A DNA stretch of 64,000 nt, taken from the NCBI GenBank assembly GCA_964608315.1, contig CAZSNF010000012.1, positions 1 to 64,000 on the forward strand, in the 5' to 3' direction. Under the pieces are notes generated by a model. The model was not told the DNA's origin. It saw nothing but the letters and a program-made list of their open reading frames with translations, and did no database searches. The translations under genes and the position numbers were made by a program. This document shows positions 54,251-62,830 of the stretch, in pieces; within the stretch, counting starts at the first letter, position 1; each line of letters starts with the position of its first letter. The DNA is from VXPQ01 sp964608315 (GTDB lineage Bacteria; Bacteroidota; Rhodothermia; Rhodothermales; VXPQ01).

Positions 54251-55063
54251 TCAGCGTTCGGGCGCGTCGAAAAACGAAAGCAGCGTATCGCCCCGAAGCC
54301 CTGTACGCAGCGTCTCAAGGGGAATCACTTCGTCCGGAGGAATATTCCCAAGGTTTACGTTGGCGCCGAATTTCCGAATGAACCAGACCTGTTGCGCCTT
54401 TCGGGGAGCCTCGAAAACCAGCTGCCGGACGTCGACGCGGCGAACGATTGCGTCCATGACGGACGACCGCACCTGACCGGAAGCATCGAAAACGCCCGCC
54501 GTTCCGCTCTCCCGCGCTTCGCAAATAACCTTCCAGCTGCCCGCGTCCAGTTCGTCCCGTATCATCCGGACCCATGTGTCGGGCGAAAGGACAACAGACG
54601 GAGCTTTCGAGCCGACCTCGCTTAATACCCGGAAATCTTCTGCAAAGGAACGAATATGCGCGAGCTTTTCTTCGTGCGGCAGCGAAATGGTCCCATCGGA
54701 AATCTCGACATATTCAACGTCCAGCGAGCGAAGCAGGGCGCGGTACTCGGCGAGCCGCCCGCGCAAGCAAAACGCTTCGAAGAGGGTGCCGCCAAAACAA
54801 ACCGGCACCTCGGCAGACCGGTACGCCGCCAATTTATCTTCGAGACGGGGCGTGACTACAGCCGTGCCCCATCCCAGTTTTACGCCGTCCACATAGTCTG
54901 CGCTTGTTTGCAACAGGTCCTCCGCCTGCCGAACCGAGAATCCCTTGTCCAGAACGAGGGTCAGGCCCGAAGCGCGCGGACGGGCGGGGCGGGCAGGCAA
55001 GTCGTCAAATCCGAATCGGTCGTGCGGCATGGCGGGTAGAGAAATTTGGGCGGACAGGAACAA
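54251..55063 (-). CDS. Phosphosulfolactate synthase (ComA) family protein
   Basis: A 270-residue TIM-barrel protein of the ComA family, which in methanogens adds sulfite to phosphoenolpyruvate to give phosphosulfolactate. Family segments: ASGLTLVLDKGFS, YVDGVKLGWGTAVV, CFGGTLFEAF, YVEISDGTISLP and KFGANVNLGNI. In bacteria homologues may serve sulfolactate or sulfonolipid precursor synthesis; no comB, comC or sulfopyruvate genes are adjacent, so the pathway is not established here. Start 55063, or ATG 55030 (MPHDRFGFDDLP). The stop lies in a repeat-derived tail. Confidence 0.88.
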   Translation of the reverse strand: MFLSAQISLPAMPHDRFGFDDLPARPARPRASGLTLVLDKGFSVRQAEDLLQTSADYVDGVKLGWGTAVVTPRLEDKLAAYRSAEVPVCFGGTLFEAFCLRGRLAEYRALLRSLDVEYVEISDGTISLPHEEKLAHIRSFAEDFRVLSEVGSKAPSVVLSPDTWVRMIRDELDAGSWKVICEARESGTAGVFDASGQVRSSVMDAIVRRVDVRQLVFEAPRKAQQVWFIRKFGANVNLGNIPPDEVIPLETLRTGLRGDTLLSFFDAPER

Positions 55064-55120
55064 GAACCGTCGGCGCGGCGAACGCGAGACCCTCGCGTTC
55101 TCTATGAAAGGGCGCGGGGA

Positions 55121-55255
55121 TCAGTCATCAAGCTTGCTGAACAGGGCGGAAGATCCATCATGCCATTGTTCGAGATAAAGTTCGCCAAAGCCCTTGAAAT
55201 CATCGACCATACCGATAACCATCAGCGTCTCCGGGCGCAGAAGCAAGATAAGCAC
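55121..55255 (-). CDS. Possible small protein, weak
   Basis: An open frame of 44 codons with a GTG start at 55255 preceded closely by AAAGGAGAG. It reads VLILLLRPETLMVIGMVDDF and then GFGELYLEQWHDGSSALFSK, protein-like in composition. It lies in the 293-base gap between the permease and the synthase genes on their strand. The ribosome-binding site is only three bases from the start and no family is recognised, so it may be a real small gene or the remnant of a longer one. Confidence 0.3.
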   Translation of the reverse strand: MLILLLRPETLMVIGMVDDFKGFGELYLEQWHDGSSALFSKLDD

Positions 55256-55356
55256 CCTCTCCTTTCAATGAAGAAAAGAGAGGATCATCGACAATATGGG
55301 GTCGAGGATTGTGCGGCTTGCAGTCGAACAGGCGCAGGTGCGAACGAGCGGCAGCG

Positions 55357-56622
55357 CTACGCCTCCGAATTCACCGCTTTCGCCGGTTCTATGGCGGCGG
55401 CGCGCACCGCAGGATACAGCCCCGCCGCCGCGCAAAGCCCGATCGCTGCGGCGCTTACCGTCAGCAGGTCCATACCCTCGATAAAGACTGGATACGCATC
55501 GATCAGGAACGATTCCGCGCCGGCCAGCGGGACCAGGGAGAACTGCTGCTGCAACAGGGCCAGCCCCAGGCCGATGATCAGGCCAGAAGCGGTTCCGGTC
55601 ACGCCCACGAGGACGCCCTCCAGCAAAAAGATGCGACGGATGTCCCGCCGCGTAACGCCCATGGCCCGCAATGCGCCCACGTCGCGGCGTTTTTCGATAA
55701 CGATCATGGTCAGCGACCCGACGATATTGCACGAGGCCACCACGATAATCAGGCCCAGCACAAAGGTCGCCGCCCATTTTTCGAGCCGCATGACGTCGTA
55801 CAGCGATTTGCGCAGGTCGTACCAGGTGACCACCTTGAGCGAGGCGGGCAAACGGGTCGTCAGCATATGCTTGACCGCGTCGGCTTGCTCCAGATCGGCG
55901 AGCCGGAGTTCGACGCCGGTTACGAAATCCTCCGTGCGAAACAGGCGCCGGGCTTCGCTGGTTTCGATGAAAACATGGCTTTCGTCATAAATATCCTCCA
56001 TTTCGAAGAGACCGCGCACATCGAACCGCATGGGGGGCGACGCGGCGGACCCCGTAAAACCGGTCGCCATGTCTTCGATATCCGGGGCCGAAAGCAGCAG
56101 GACCCGACCGGCCTCCGTATTCGCGGACGGCAGAAAAGCCAGCCGGGAGGCCAGCGATACGCCCGCCACGAGACCGGGACGCCCGTTCCGCCGCGCCAGA
56201 TCGAAGGTCCCGTCGCTCGTCCGGCTCACTACGCGACTCACGCCGGCGTAGACTTGCGGCTCTACGCCCCGGACCACGACCACTTTGTTCACTTCGGCGC
56301 CTTGCTCCGGCAACAGAAGGGCTTTGCCTTCGACGTAGGCCGAGGCGGATTCGACGCCCGGCAGCGCAAGCGCCACCGCCGCCAGCGAGTCGGGGTTCGC
56401 GACCCCGGCCTTCCCGGTTCCGACAATCCGTACATGCGGATCAAGCGAAACCAGTAAATCCCGCACGACATAATAGAATCCGTTCATCACGGAAAGCACG
56501 ACCACAAGCGCCGCGACCCCGAGTGCGACGCCCGCAACGGAGATGCCGGTAATGAACGAAATAAGGGAGACCTGCCGGCGGCCTGCAAGGTAGCGCCGGG
56601 CGATCAGCAAGCGAAAGTCCAC
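55357..56622 (-). CDS. LolC/LolE-type ABC transporter permease
   Basis: A 421-residue FtsX/MacB-type permease of the lipoprotein-releasing family. An N-terminal RRYLAGRRQVSLISFITGISV precedes the first membrane helix (about residues 22-45), a large periplasmic domain (about 46-280) and three C-terminal helices (ATFVLGLIIVVASCNIVGSL, GVTGTASGLIIGLGLALLQ, LLTVSAAAIGLCAAAGLYPA) with the ALRAMGVTRRDIRRIFLLEG motif. It probably works with a LolD-type ATPase, not found here, to move lipoproteins to the outer membrane. It follows a lipoprotein gene by 12 bases. Confidence 0.93.
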   Translation of the reverse strand: MDFRLLIARRYLAGRRQVSLISFITGISVAGVALGVAALVVVLSVMNGFYYVVRDLLVSLDPHVRIVGTGKAGVANPDSLAAVALALPGVESASAYVEGKALLLPEQGAEVNKVVVVRGVEPQVYAGVSRVVSRTSDGTFDLARRNGRPGLVAGVSLASRLAFLPSANTEAGRVLLLSAPDIEDMATGFTGSAASPPMRFDVRGLFEMEDIYDESHVFIETSEARRLFRTEDFVTGVELRLADLEQADAVKHMLTTRLPASLKVVTWYDLRKSLYDVMRLEKWAATFVLGLIIVVASCNIVGSLTMIVIEKRRDVGALRAMGVTRRDIRRIFLLEGVLVGVTGTASGLIIGLGLALLQQQFSLVPLAGAESFLIDAYPVFIEGMDLLTVSAAAIGLCAAAGLYPAVRAAAIEPAKAVNSEA

Positions 56623-56634
56623 CCGGTTAGCCGG

Positions 56635-57522
56635 TTACAAGAAAGGTTGCGGGTCGGTAAAGGCGCCTTCCGGCGCGTCCGCGGGCATGTCCACGCGATC
56701 CGTAAACAAGACAAACCCGTCGCTGGTCTTTTGCTCGGAAACGACGAGGGCGCCCGAAGGCGTCTCAAAGGTCTTGTGGGCGGACCAGGCGAACGGCTGT
56801 GGCGCATGATCCGGAGCGTGATGCTGCAAGCGGTACGCCCATTGCCGGATATCGCCGGTTTCCTTGTCCGCATAGACCCAGTACTGGTCTCCCGGCGTCA
56901 GGCCGACGTCTCCAAACGAAAGGTGCAAAACGTCTACGTCGGCGCGGGAAGAATCGGGCAGGTGCTTTCTGCGTACGCCCTCGTCGAACAGTTTGACCGG
57001 CATGAGCAGCCAATACGTATCGTTGATGAAGCTGCGGTAGGCGTCTTCGAGCAGCACGGCTTCTTCTTCGGCGCCCACGCGTTCGCCGAAAAGCCAGGCG
57101 CTTCCCTCGCCGGGAGCAGACGTATTGAACAGCGCCACATACAGGGTGTCTCCGCCGCCCGGCGTTTCCAGCCGGTAATCGCCCGTCATGCGGTTCCACA
57201 AATGCCGCCTGCGCACGGTGCGCTCCGGCGGCGCGGCGACCGAATCGGCGGCGACCGCTGGAGGAGGCCCCGTGGCGAAATCGAACCGCAAGTAGCGCAA
57301 GTCCGCCCAGGCCGCAGGGCCGCCGTACGCCTCGAACACCTTCATGGCCACGCTGTCGGCGCGGTTTTCCATGGCGGGCAGGGCAGGGACATGGGACGCC
57401 CCCTCCATCGACGAGCCGCCGCAACCGGCCAGAACGCAGGCCAGCGCCATAGCGAAAAAGAGGTTGCCTGAAGCGAAACAGGACGAGAAGCGAGGATTGC
57501 GCGGTTTTATGATGGATTTCAT
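56635..57522 (-). CDS. Predicted outer-membrane lipoprotein, unknown function
   Basis: A 295-residue protein with a basic N-region and a lipobox (LACVLAGC) near residue 35. The mature part opens SMEGASHVPALPAMENRAD and contains VFEAYGGPAAWADLRYLRFDF, reminiscent of DUF6503-like lipoproteins, and beta-rich sequence that could form a LolA-like half barrel. ATG 57522 is chosen because it gives a complete lipoprotein signal; the frame open to 57705 overlaps a repeat. It is directly upstream of the LolC/E-type permease and probably co-transcribed, which suggests an envelope role. Confidence 0.75.
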   Translation of the reverse strand: MKSIIKPRNPRFSSCFASGNLFFAMALACVLAGCGGSSMEGASHVPALPAMENRADSVAMKVFEAYGGPAAWADLRYLRFDFATGPPPAVAADSVAAPPERTVRRRHLWNRMTGDYRLETPGGGDTLYVALFNTSAPGEGSAWLFGERVGAEEEAVLLEDAYRSFINDTYWLLMPVKLFDEGVRRKHLPDSSRADVDVLHLSFGDVGLTPGDQYWVYADKETGDIRQWAYRLQHHAPDHAPQPFAWSAHKTFETPSGALVVSEQKTSDGFVLFTDRVDMPADAPEGAFTDPQPFL

Positions 57523-57534
57523 GGTCGAATCGCG

Positions 57535-57690
57535 TTGATGCAGGAAGCGGGTTGCAAGGCGAGCGGGGCGCGCTGAGCGAAGCGGGTTTGATCGGCGTAT
57601 CCTGAAAATAGGGACTCGCAGAACAATGCGCGGGAAGAAAACGCGGGCGAAAGCGACGCGCAGAGCGAAGTGGCTTTGGTTAGGGCCTGT
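57535..57690 (+). repeat. Degenerate interspersed repeat (copy K)
   Basis: Contains GGCGCGCTGAGCGAAGCGGG with a degenerate terminus (TTTGATCGGCGTATCCTG), then a second GCGCAGAGCGAAGTGGCTTTGG piece ending in TTAGGGCCTGTA. It appears to be the remains of two 3' ends. Lies between ychF and the lipoprotein gene. Confidence 0.6.
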
Positions 57691-57697
57691 ACATTGA

Positions 57698-58792
57698 CTA
57701 CACATTGAACCGGAACAGGATCACGTCGCCGTCCGCCACGACATAGTCTTTGCCTTCGGCGCGCAGCACGCCCGCTTCCCGGGCCGCCGCTTCCGAACCG
57801 TATCGGAAGAATTCCTCGCACCGGATTGTTTCCGCCCGAATGAATCCCCGCTCGAAATCCGAATGAATGACGCCCGCCGCCGCAGGCGCGCGCGTACCTT
57901 GCTCAACCGTCCAGGCCCGCGTTTCCTTCGGCCCGGTCGTAAAAAACGTAATGAGATTCAGCAAGGCGTATCCGGCGGCGACAAACCGGTCCATGCCCGG
58001 CGCCTTGAGGCCCAGCTCCTCAAGCCAGGCAGCTCGCTCCTCGTCGTTCAGCGCCGCCAGCTGCGCCTCGATGTCGGCGCAAACGACCACGCAGGAGAAA
58101 CCCTCCGCCGCGGCGATCTGACGCACGACGGCGGCGTGCGGCCCCCCGTCGGGCAGGTCGGCCTCCGCCGCGTTGGCGACGTAAAGCACCGGTTTCGCCG
58201 ACAAAAGAAACAGGGACGCGAGGCGGTCTTCGTCCCCGGGGCGCCCGGGAAAGGTGCGCGCCGGTTTGCCTGCCGCTGCATGGGCGTACACCTGCTCGAC
58301 GAAGGCAAGTTCTTCCCGCAGCGCGCGATCTCCGCCCTTGGCCTGCTTTGCCGTTTTCTCAATGCGGCGCTCAAGAGATTCCAGGTCCTTCAACAACAAT
58401 TCCGTGTCTACGGTCTCTATGTCGCGCGCCGGATTCACCGCCCCGGAGACATGGGTCACATCGGGATCCTCGAAACAACGCACCACATGAACTATCGCAT
58501 CCACCTCCCGAATATGTCCCAGAAACCGATTCCCCAGCCCCTCGCCCCTGGACGCCCCTTCGACCAGACCTGCAATATCCACATATTCGACTGCGGCGGG
58601 CGTCGCCTTTGCGGAGCCGGACAGCGCCGCCAGGCGATAAAGCCGCTCGTCGGGAACAGGCGCCATGCCCACATTCGGCTCGATCGTGCAAAAAGGATAA
58701 TTCTCTGATCGCGCTCCCGCGCCGCTCAGCACATTGAAGAGCGACGATTTGCCCACATTGGGCAAGCCCGCGATGCCGCAGCGTAAAGCCAT
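57698..58792 (-). CDS. ychF: Redox-regulated ATPase YchF
   Basis: A 364-residue Obg-related protein that prefers ATP over GTP and binds ribosomes; linked to oxidative stress control. The P-loop GLPNVGKSS (residues 9-17), DIAGLVEGASRGEGLGN and the altered G4 motif NAAE, which explains ATP specificity, are present. The C-terminal TGS domain ends in DGDVILFRFNV. Normal length. Confidence 0.97.
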   Translation of the reverse strand: MALRCGIAGLPNVGKSSLFNVLSGAGARSENYPFCTIEPNVGMAPVPDERLYRLAALSGSAKATPAAVEYVDIAGLVEGASRGEGLGNRFLGHIREVDAIVHVVRCFEDPDVTHVSGAVNPARDIETVDTELLLKDLESLERRIEKTAKQAKGGDRALREELAFVEQVYAHAAAGKPARTFPGRPGDEDRLASLFLLSAKPVLYVANAAEADLPDGGPHAAVVRQIAAAEGFSCVVVCADIEAQLAALNDEERAAWLEELGLKAPGMDRFVAAGYALLNLITFFTTGPKETRAWTVEQGTRAPAAAGVIHSDFERGFIRAETIRCEEFFRYGSEAAAREAGVLRAEGKDYVVADGDVILFRFNV

Positions 58793-58829
58793 GCGATTTT
58801 GTTCAGCGTATCCGTTCGTTGCGGGGCGA

Positions 58830-59336
58830 CTATTCCGTTTCCCTGCGGAGCGGCTCTGCGCCGGCGCGTTTCAGAACAGAATCCATTCCGATCAGGCCTC
58901 GCCCCGACTTTTTCAGCAGGCGCTTCTTGTGAAGGTCGCACAACACCGCATCAAGAATGCCATTGATGAAGCCCCCGCTTTCCGCCGTACTGAATCGCTT
59001 GACGATTTCGATCGCCTCGTTGATGGACACTTTCGGAGGAATATCCTCAAAGGCCAGCATTTCGGCGAGCGCCATGCGAAGCGCAATGCGGTCGACCAGC
59101 GCGATGCGCGACAAATGCCAGTTTTCCGAATGAGACCCGATGATTTCGTCAAGACGAACAAGATGTTGCTGGACCCACCAGAAAAGGCGCTGGGCGAACG
59201 CCAGCGCCGCCGCATCGCCGCAAAGTTTGGGTGCAATGATCGTCTCGACAATGTGGGCGGCGTCTTCTCCGCCCGCAATTTCGGTCGCGTAGAGCGCCTG
59301 CATCACGCATTTTCTGGCCTCTCTGCGGTTATGCAT
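58830..59336 (-). CDS. nusB: Transcription antitermination protein NusB
   Basis: A 168-residue all-helical protein that with NusE (S10) binds boxA RNA in rRNA antitermination. The N-terminal RREARKCVMQALYATE and the C-terminal IPPKVSINEAIEIVKRFSTA, SGGFINGILDAV are diagnostic. It has a roughly 25-residue C-terminal extension. Upstream of ychF on the same strand with a 37-base gap. Confidence 0.96.
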   Translation of the reverse strand: MHNRREARKCVMQALYATEIAGGEDAAHIVETIIAPKLCGDAAALAFAQRLFWWVQQHLVRLDEIIGSHSENWHLSRIALVDRIALRMALAEMLAFEDIPPKVSINEAIEIVKRFSTAESGGFINGILDAVLCDLHKKRLLKKSGRGLIGMDSVLKRAGAEPLRRETE

Positions 59337-59388
59337 ATGTCAAAGACGATCTATCGGGGGGCGGCGAAGAATCGTCGCTGAAAACATG

Positions 59389-59429
59389 AAGGATACGCTG
59401 ATCGAAGCAGATTTAATCAGCGTATCCTT
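59389..59429. repeat. Short hairpin form with compensatory change
   Basis: AAGGATACGCTGAT (59389-59402) pairs exactly with ATCAGCGTATCCTT (59416-59429) around a 13-base loop that includes GAAGCAGATTTA. Compared with the hairpin at 20365-20405, T to G in one arm is matched by A to C in the other. Confidence 0.8.
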
Positions 59430-59493
59430 AAGAGGCATCATATTCGCCAAAAGGCTTCAGGTTCTTGTACGCCGCGAGTTTCTCGCCTTTTTC

Positions 59494-59750
59494 AGGATAC
59501 TCTGATTAAATGCGTAACGTTCAGAGGCTGCGAGAGGCGCGCTGGCAAGGAATGACGAAGCGATGTGGCAGGTCCCACATAATGAGGAATGACACAGCCA
59601 GAGCGCCTCTCGCAGCCTCCCGAAGGACGCTTCACGTCCGCCATGCACCGAATCCGCAGCGTTTACCGCTGATTGCAACGATGCCAGCATAATGTCCTGT
59701 ACCCACGAACGTGAAGCGCTGATCGAAGCAGATTTAATCAGAGTGCCTTT
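59494..59750 (+). repeat. Interspersed repeat, full-length reference copy L
   Basis: A 257-bp copy that shows the architecture best: terminus AGGATACTCTGATTAAATG; first stem arm CTGCGAGAGGCGCGCTGGC pairing 18 of 19 with GCCAGAGCGCCTCTCGCAG; between these arms the hairpin ATGTGG/CCACAT; then GCTTCACGT pairing with ACGTGAAGC near the 3' end; last, GCAGATTTAATCAGAGTGCC as the inverted terminus. Confidence 0.9.
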
Positions 59751-59781
59751 ACTGGTTTATTGGGCAATCCATGGCCAGACC

Positions 59782-62283
59782 CTATCGCCAATGTACGCGC
59801 CGAAGCGTCTTTCCGTCCGTACGAAACCATACGCCGCCCGATTTCGAGGTCAACGCCACCTCGAAGCCGGCAGATTCCAGACGATCCAGTATTTCCTGGT
59901 TCGGGAGGCCGTAGCGGTTTCGCTCCGCCACGCTTACGATCGCATACGGCTTTCGGGCGCTTTCTTTCCATCCTGTCGCACTGTTGAGAAACGCCGGAAT
60001 CGAACTAGTTTTGGAGCCATGGTGCCCCACCTTCAGCACGTGACTTTGCAGCAGGTTCCGGTATCGTTGCGCAATGTGCAGTTCGGCTTCGAGCGGAGCA
60101 TCCCCCATAAACAAAAACGACAGCGCGCCGTAGCGCACAAGCAGCACCACGGAATGCGCATTGGGGTCCTCTTCGGGGATATCCTCAAGGGGATACAGCA
60201 CATAGATGCGCACGTCGGGCGACAGCGACAAGGAATCGCCTGCGCGGACTGCGCGATGCGGAATGCGCAGGCTGTCCAGCATCGCATTGGTTTCCTCGAA
60301 AAGCCTTGACGAGTGCTGGTAGCCCGAGCGAAACACGCGGCGCACGGGAACAGAACGCAACACGGACGCAACGCCCCCGATATGGTCGCTATCAGGATGG
60401 GTAATCACGATGGCGGCGAGTTCGTCGACGCCATGGTACGCCAACTGGGGCGTTACGAAGCGGCTCCCCGCATCGCTTCCGGTAAAAGGAGAGCGGGGCC
60501 CTGCATCGATAAGCACCCCCTCGCCGTTGGGAAGACGAAGCAGCGCAGCATCCCCCTGACCGACATCCAGATAAATGACGTCAAGGCCCGGGCGATACCG
60601 TCCGCTTGCGACCCCCTGAACCACATCTCCGACAAGAAGGATCAGCACAAGGACAATGCAACGCCAGCGTACCCGGGGACGATACCATGCGGCGAGAGAT
60701 ATTCCCAATAACGTCAGGACAATGATCGGGAGCGGACGTTCCAGACTCCACCGAACGACGCTCCACCCCATAAAGCGGTCTCCGAACACGGATACGTGCA
60801 GTAAAGCCGAAGCCAACGCACTGGAGGCAGCGCCGAGAATTTCGCCCAAAACAGGCGCTGCGCTTCCAAAAACAACCGCCGCTACTCCGGCGATGAGCGC
60901 GCCTGTCGTCAATGGAATGCCCGGCAGATTCAGCGCAAGACCTCCTAATCCAACCTGTCCGAAATGATAAAGCGTTACAGGTAATGTGCCTATGGTTGCG
61001 GACAATGTGACGGTGATTCCGGAATGCACATACGTTCCCAAACGCGACGGCGGTGTCGGAATCCAGGCCGCGAGCAAAGGCGCCAGCGTGAGAATGGCCG
61101 CTACGGCGGAAACGGAAAGTTGAAATCCCGCCTCGAAAAGATGCGCAGGGGCCACAGCCAGCAGAACGCACACGGCGGCGCCGAGACTATTCAGGGATTG
61201 CGCAGGACGTTGCAACGATGTAGCGGCCAGAAACAACGAAGCCATTACCACCGCGCGAACAACCGATGCAGAGCATCCCGTGAGCAACATGTACCCTGTG
61301 AGCAAAATCACCGTGCATGCTACCCGAAGGATATCTACCGTCCGCCAACTCAGGCGGAGCCTGTACAGGAGAGGTCCCAGCAAGTGGTACAAAATCATTC
61401 CGACCACCATCACGTGCAGCCCGGATACGGCCAATAAATGCAAAAGACCCATACGGGCAAAGCGATCCCGGGTATCGCTATCGAGTTGCCTGCGATCTCC
61501 AAGGAGCAGCGCATGAAGAATGGCTTGCGTATCGGGATCAGGCAAAAAACGGTTCAGACTGGATTGGACGAATGCGCGGGCGGGTTCGAGCAGACATCCC
61601 ATGCTGCGCCGATCTTGCCCTGTTCGCTCCAGCCCGCCTTCTGCAAGGTACAGGCGAGCATAGATGCGCTTGCGAAACAGGTACCTTCCGTAATCGAACT
61701 CGCCGGGATTCCGGGCTTGGGGCAAATCGGCGAGACGTCCCCGCAGGCGCACCTGATCGCATCGTCCGGGTCGCCGGTCGGGCGGCGCGGCAGACCGACC
61801 GGATACGAGCAAGCCAACCGGATAGCGATCTCCATTCCGGTCCAGTCGGAGCATGAAGCGGATTGACCCCGCATCGCCTGCAGGATCGTCAAGAATACGT
61901 CCTTCCCATACGGTTTCTTCGCCGTGCATGAGCGCTTCGAACAATGGATGCTCATGGGGAAGCGCATAAAAAGTGGCGTACCGAAGCCCTCCGAAACACG
62001 CCGTGAGGAACAGGCCCGCCAGAACCATGAGCAACGGACGAAATGCGCTTCTCAGGGAGCGCAAACCGGGCAGGACGCGAAAAAGCGCCGCGCAAACGGC
62101 AAGGCTCGCCAGTAAGCCGCCCCATGCTTCGGGGTCCATCCGGCCTTCGTGCGCAATCAGAATACCCAACCCGAGGGCTATGGCCGCCCAGCAGGCCGGA
62201 TATCGTTTCGGCGGGGATTTCTCGGGAGCAGACACTAATATGCAGAATTCAGGACCTGGACAAACTATCTCCCCAAGACACAT
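59782..62283 (-). CDS. comEC: ComEC/Rec2 DNA-uptake channel protein
   Basis: An 833-residue inner-membrane protein with the three expected parts: an N-terminal hydrophobic/OB-like DUF4131 region (about residues 25-220), the multi-helix Competence domain (about 240-540, LLALLGDR-type LLLGDRRQLD and LLAVSGLHVMVVG), and a C-terminal metallo-beta-lactamase domain (YLDVGQGDAALLRLPNGEG in part, THPDSDHIGG, VLKVGHHGSKTSS). Family members carry single-stranded DNA across the inner membrane during transformation; the MBL part may degrade the non-transported strand. The gene looks intact. ATG 62283 is preceded by AAGGGGG. It suggests competence, but no comEA or pilus genes are in the window. Confidence 0.95.
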   Translation of the reverse strand: MCLGEIVCPGPEFCILVSAPEKSPPKRYPACWAAIALGLGILIAHEGRMDPEAWGGLLASLAVCAALFRVLPGLRSLRSAFRPLLMVLAGLFLTACFGGLRYATFYALPHEHPLFEALMHGEETVWEGRILDDPAGDAGSIRFMLRLDRNGDRYPVGLLVSGRSAAPPDRRPGRCDQVRLRGRLADLPQARNPGEFDYGRYLFRKRIYARLYLAEGGLERTGQDRRSMGCLLEPARAFVQSSLNRFLPDPDTQAILHALLLGDRRQLDSDTRDRFARMGLLHLLAVSGLHVMVVGMILYHLLGPLLYRLRLSWRTVDILRVACTVILLTGYMLLTGCSASVVRAVVMASLFLAATSLQRPAQSLNSLGAAVCVLLAVAPAHLFEAGFQLSVSAVAAILTLAPLLAAWIPTPPSRLGTYVHSGITVTLSATIGTLPVTLYHFGQVGLGGLALNLPGIPLTTGALIAGVAAVVFGSAAPVLGEILGAASSALASALLHVSVFGDRFMGWSVVRWSLERPLPIIVLTLLGISLAAWYRPRVRWRCIVLVLILLVGDVVQGVASGRYRPGLDVIYLDVGQGDAALLRLPNGEGVLIDAGPRSPFTGSDAGSRFVTPQLAYHGVDELAAIVITHPDSDHIGGVASVLRSVPVRRVFRSGYQHSSRLFEETNAMLDSLRIPHRAVRAGDSLSLSPDVRIYVLYPLEDIPEEDPNAHSVVLLVRYGALSFLFMGDAPLEAELHIAQRYRNLLQSHVLKVGHHGSKTSSIPAFLNSATGWKESARKPYAIVSVAERNRYGLPNQEILDRLESAGFEVALTSKSGGVWFRTDGKTLRRVHWR

Positions 62284-62319
62284 TCCCCCTTAAAACATAA
62301 CGTCCAGCCCGAAATTCAA

Positions 62320-62460
62320 AGGACACTCTGGTCAAGTCTGCTTTGCTCAGCGCATCGCTTGCGCCCGCAAAAGACGCCATGACAGCATCCTTGTCATCAG
62401 CCGCGAAAACACGGCTTCGGCGTATTGCGGATGTAATGCGCTTCGGGAAGCTGCGAGGAG
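62320..62460 (+). repeat. Degenerate interspersed repeat (copy M)
   Basis: Starts AAAGGACACTCTGGTCAAGTC and holds further weak matches (GCTTTGCTCAGCGC, CTTCGGGAAGCTGCGAGGAGC). It is the most decayed copy and borders the origin candidate. Confidence 0.5.
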
Positions 62461-62464
62461 CAGG

Positions 62465-62757
62465 CTATCCACACATTTGGCGGTTATTCCCTTGTTCTAC
62501 TATTTACTTTAATTTTTTTAAATAAATATGTCGTAGTAGTAGGGGCTGTGGATATGTGGACAAAAGGTTTATGTACAAGTTATCCTCATATTGTTGAAAA
62601 CTTTTTCCCACAGATTTTTGCGCGTTCTTTCGGGAAGACGTGTGGACAGATACTTCCGATGCAGACAGGTTATTCACGTTGTCTCTCCATTCATTCACGC
62701 GTCGTCGGGTGTGCGCATCGACAGAGTAAGTTGTGGATATGAGCGCACTTATGCACT
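62465..62757. other. oriC: Candidate replication origin (oriC)
   Basis: Seven nine-base matches to the DnaA box TTATNCACA with one mismatch lie within 293 bases: CTATCCACA (62465), TGTGGATAT (62547 and 62732), TGTGGACAA (62555), TTATCCTCA (62580), TTATTCACG (62670) and TTATGCACT (62749); TGTGGACAG (62641) is weaker. An AT-rich stretch at about 62495-62530 (TACTTTAATTTTTTTAAATA) would be the unwinding element. No gene is present. The dnaA upstream region at 37524-37749 is a competing candidate. Confidence 0.7.
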
Positions 62758-62787
62758 TGGTCCGTCGCCGTCCTGCGAGATGGGGAT

Positions 62788-62813
62788 AAAAAGGGGAGTA
62801 ACCCCCGATTTTT
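62788..62813. terminator. Bidirectional intrinsic terminator candidate
   Basis: AAAAAGGGG (62788-62796) pairs with CCCC and a following T run (62802-62813). It would end the minus-strand pgi transcript, whose stop is 18 bases away, and would shield the origin candidate from read-through in both directions. Confidence 0.6.
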
Positions 62814-62830
62814 CCACGCGTGGCGCGCAG

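Larger units (their letters stand above)
59337..59781. other. Intergenic region with two repeat elements
   Basis: 445 bases between comEC and nusB, almost all occupied by the short hairpin at 59389-59429 and full-length copy L at 59494-59750. The 60 bases between them show nothing recognisable. Confidence 0.6.
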
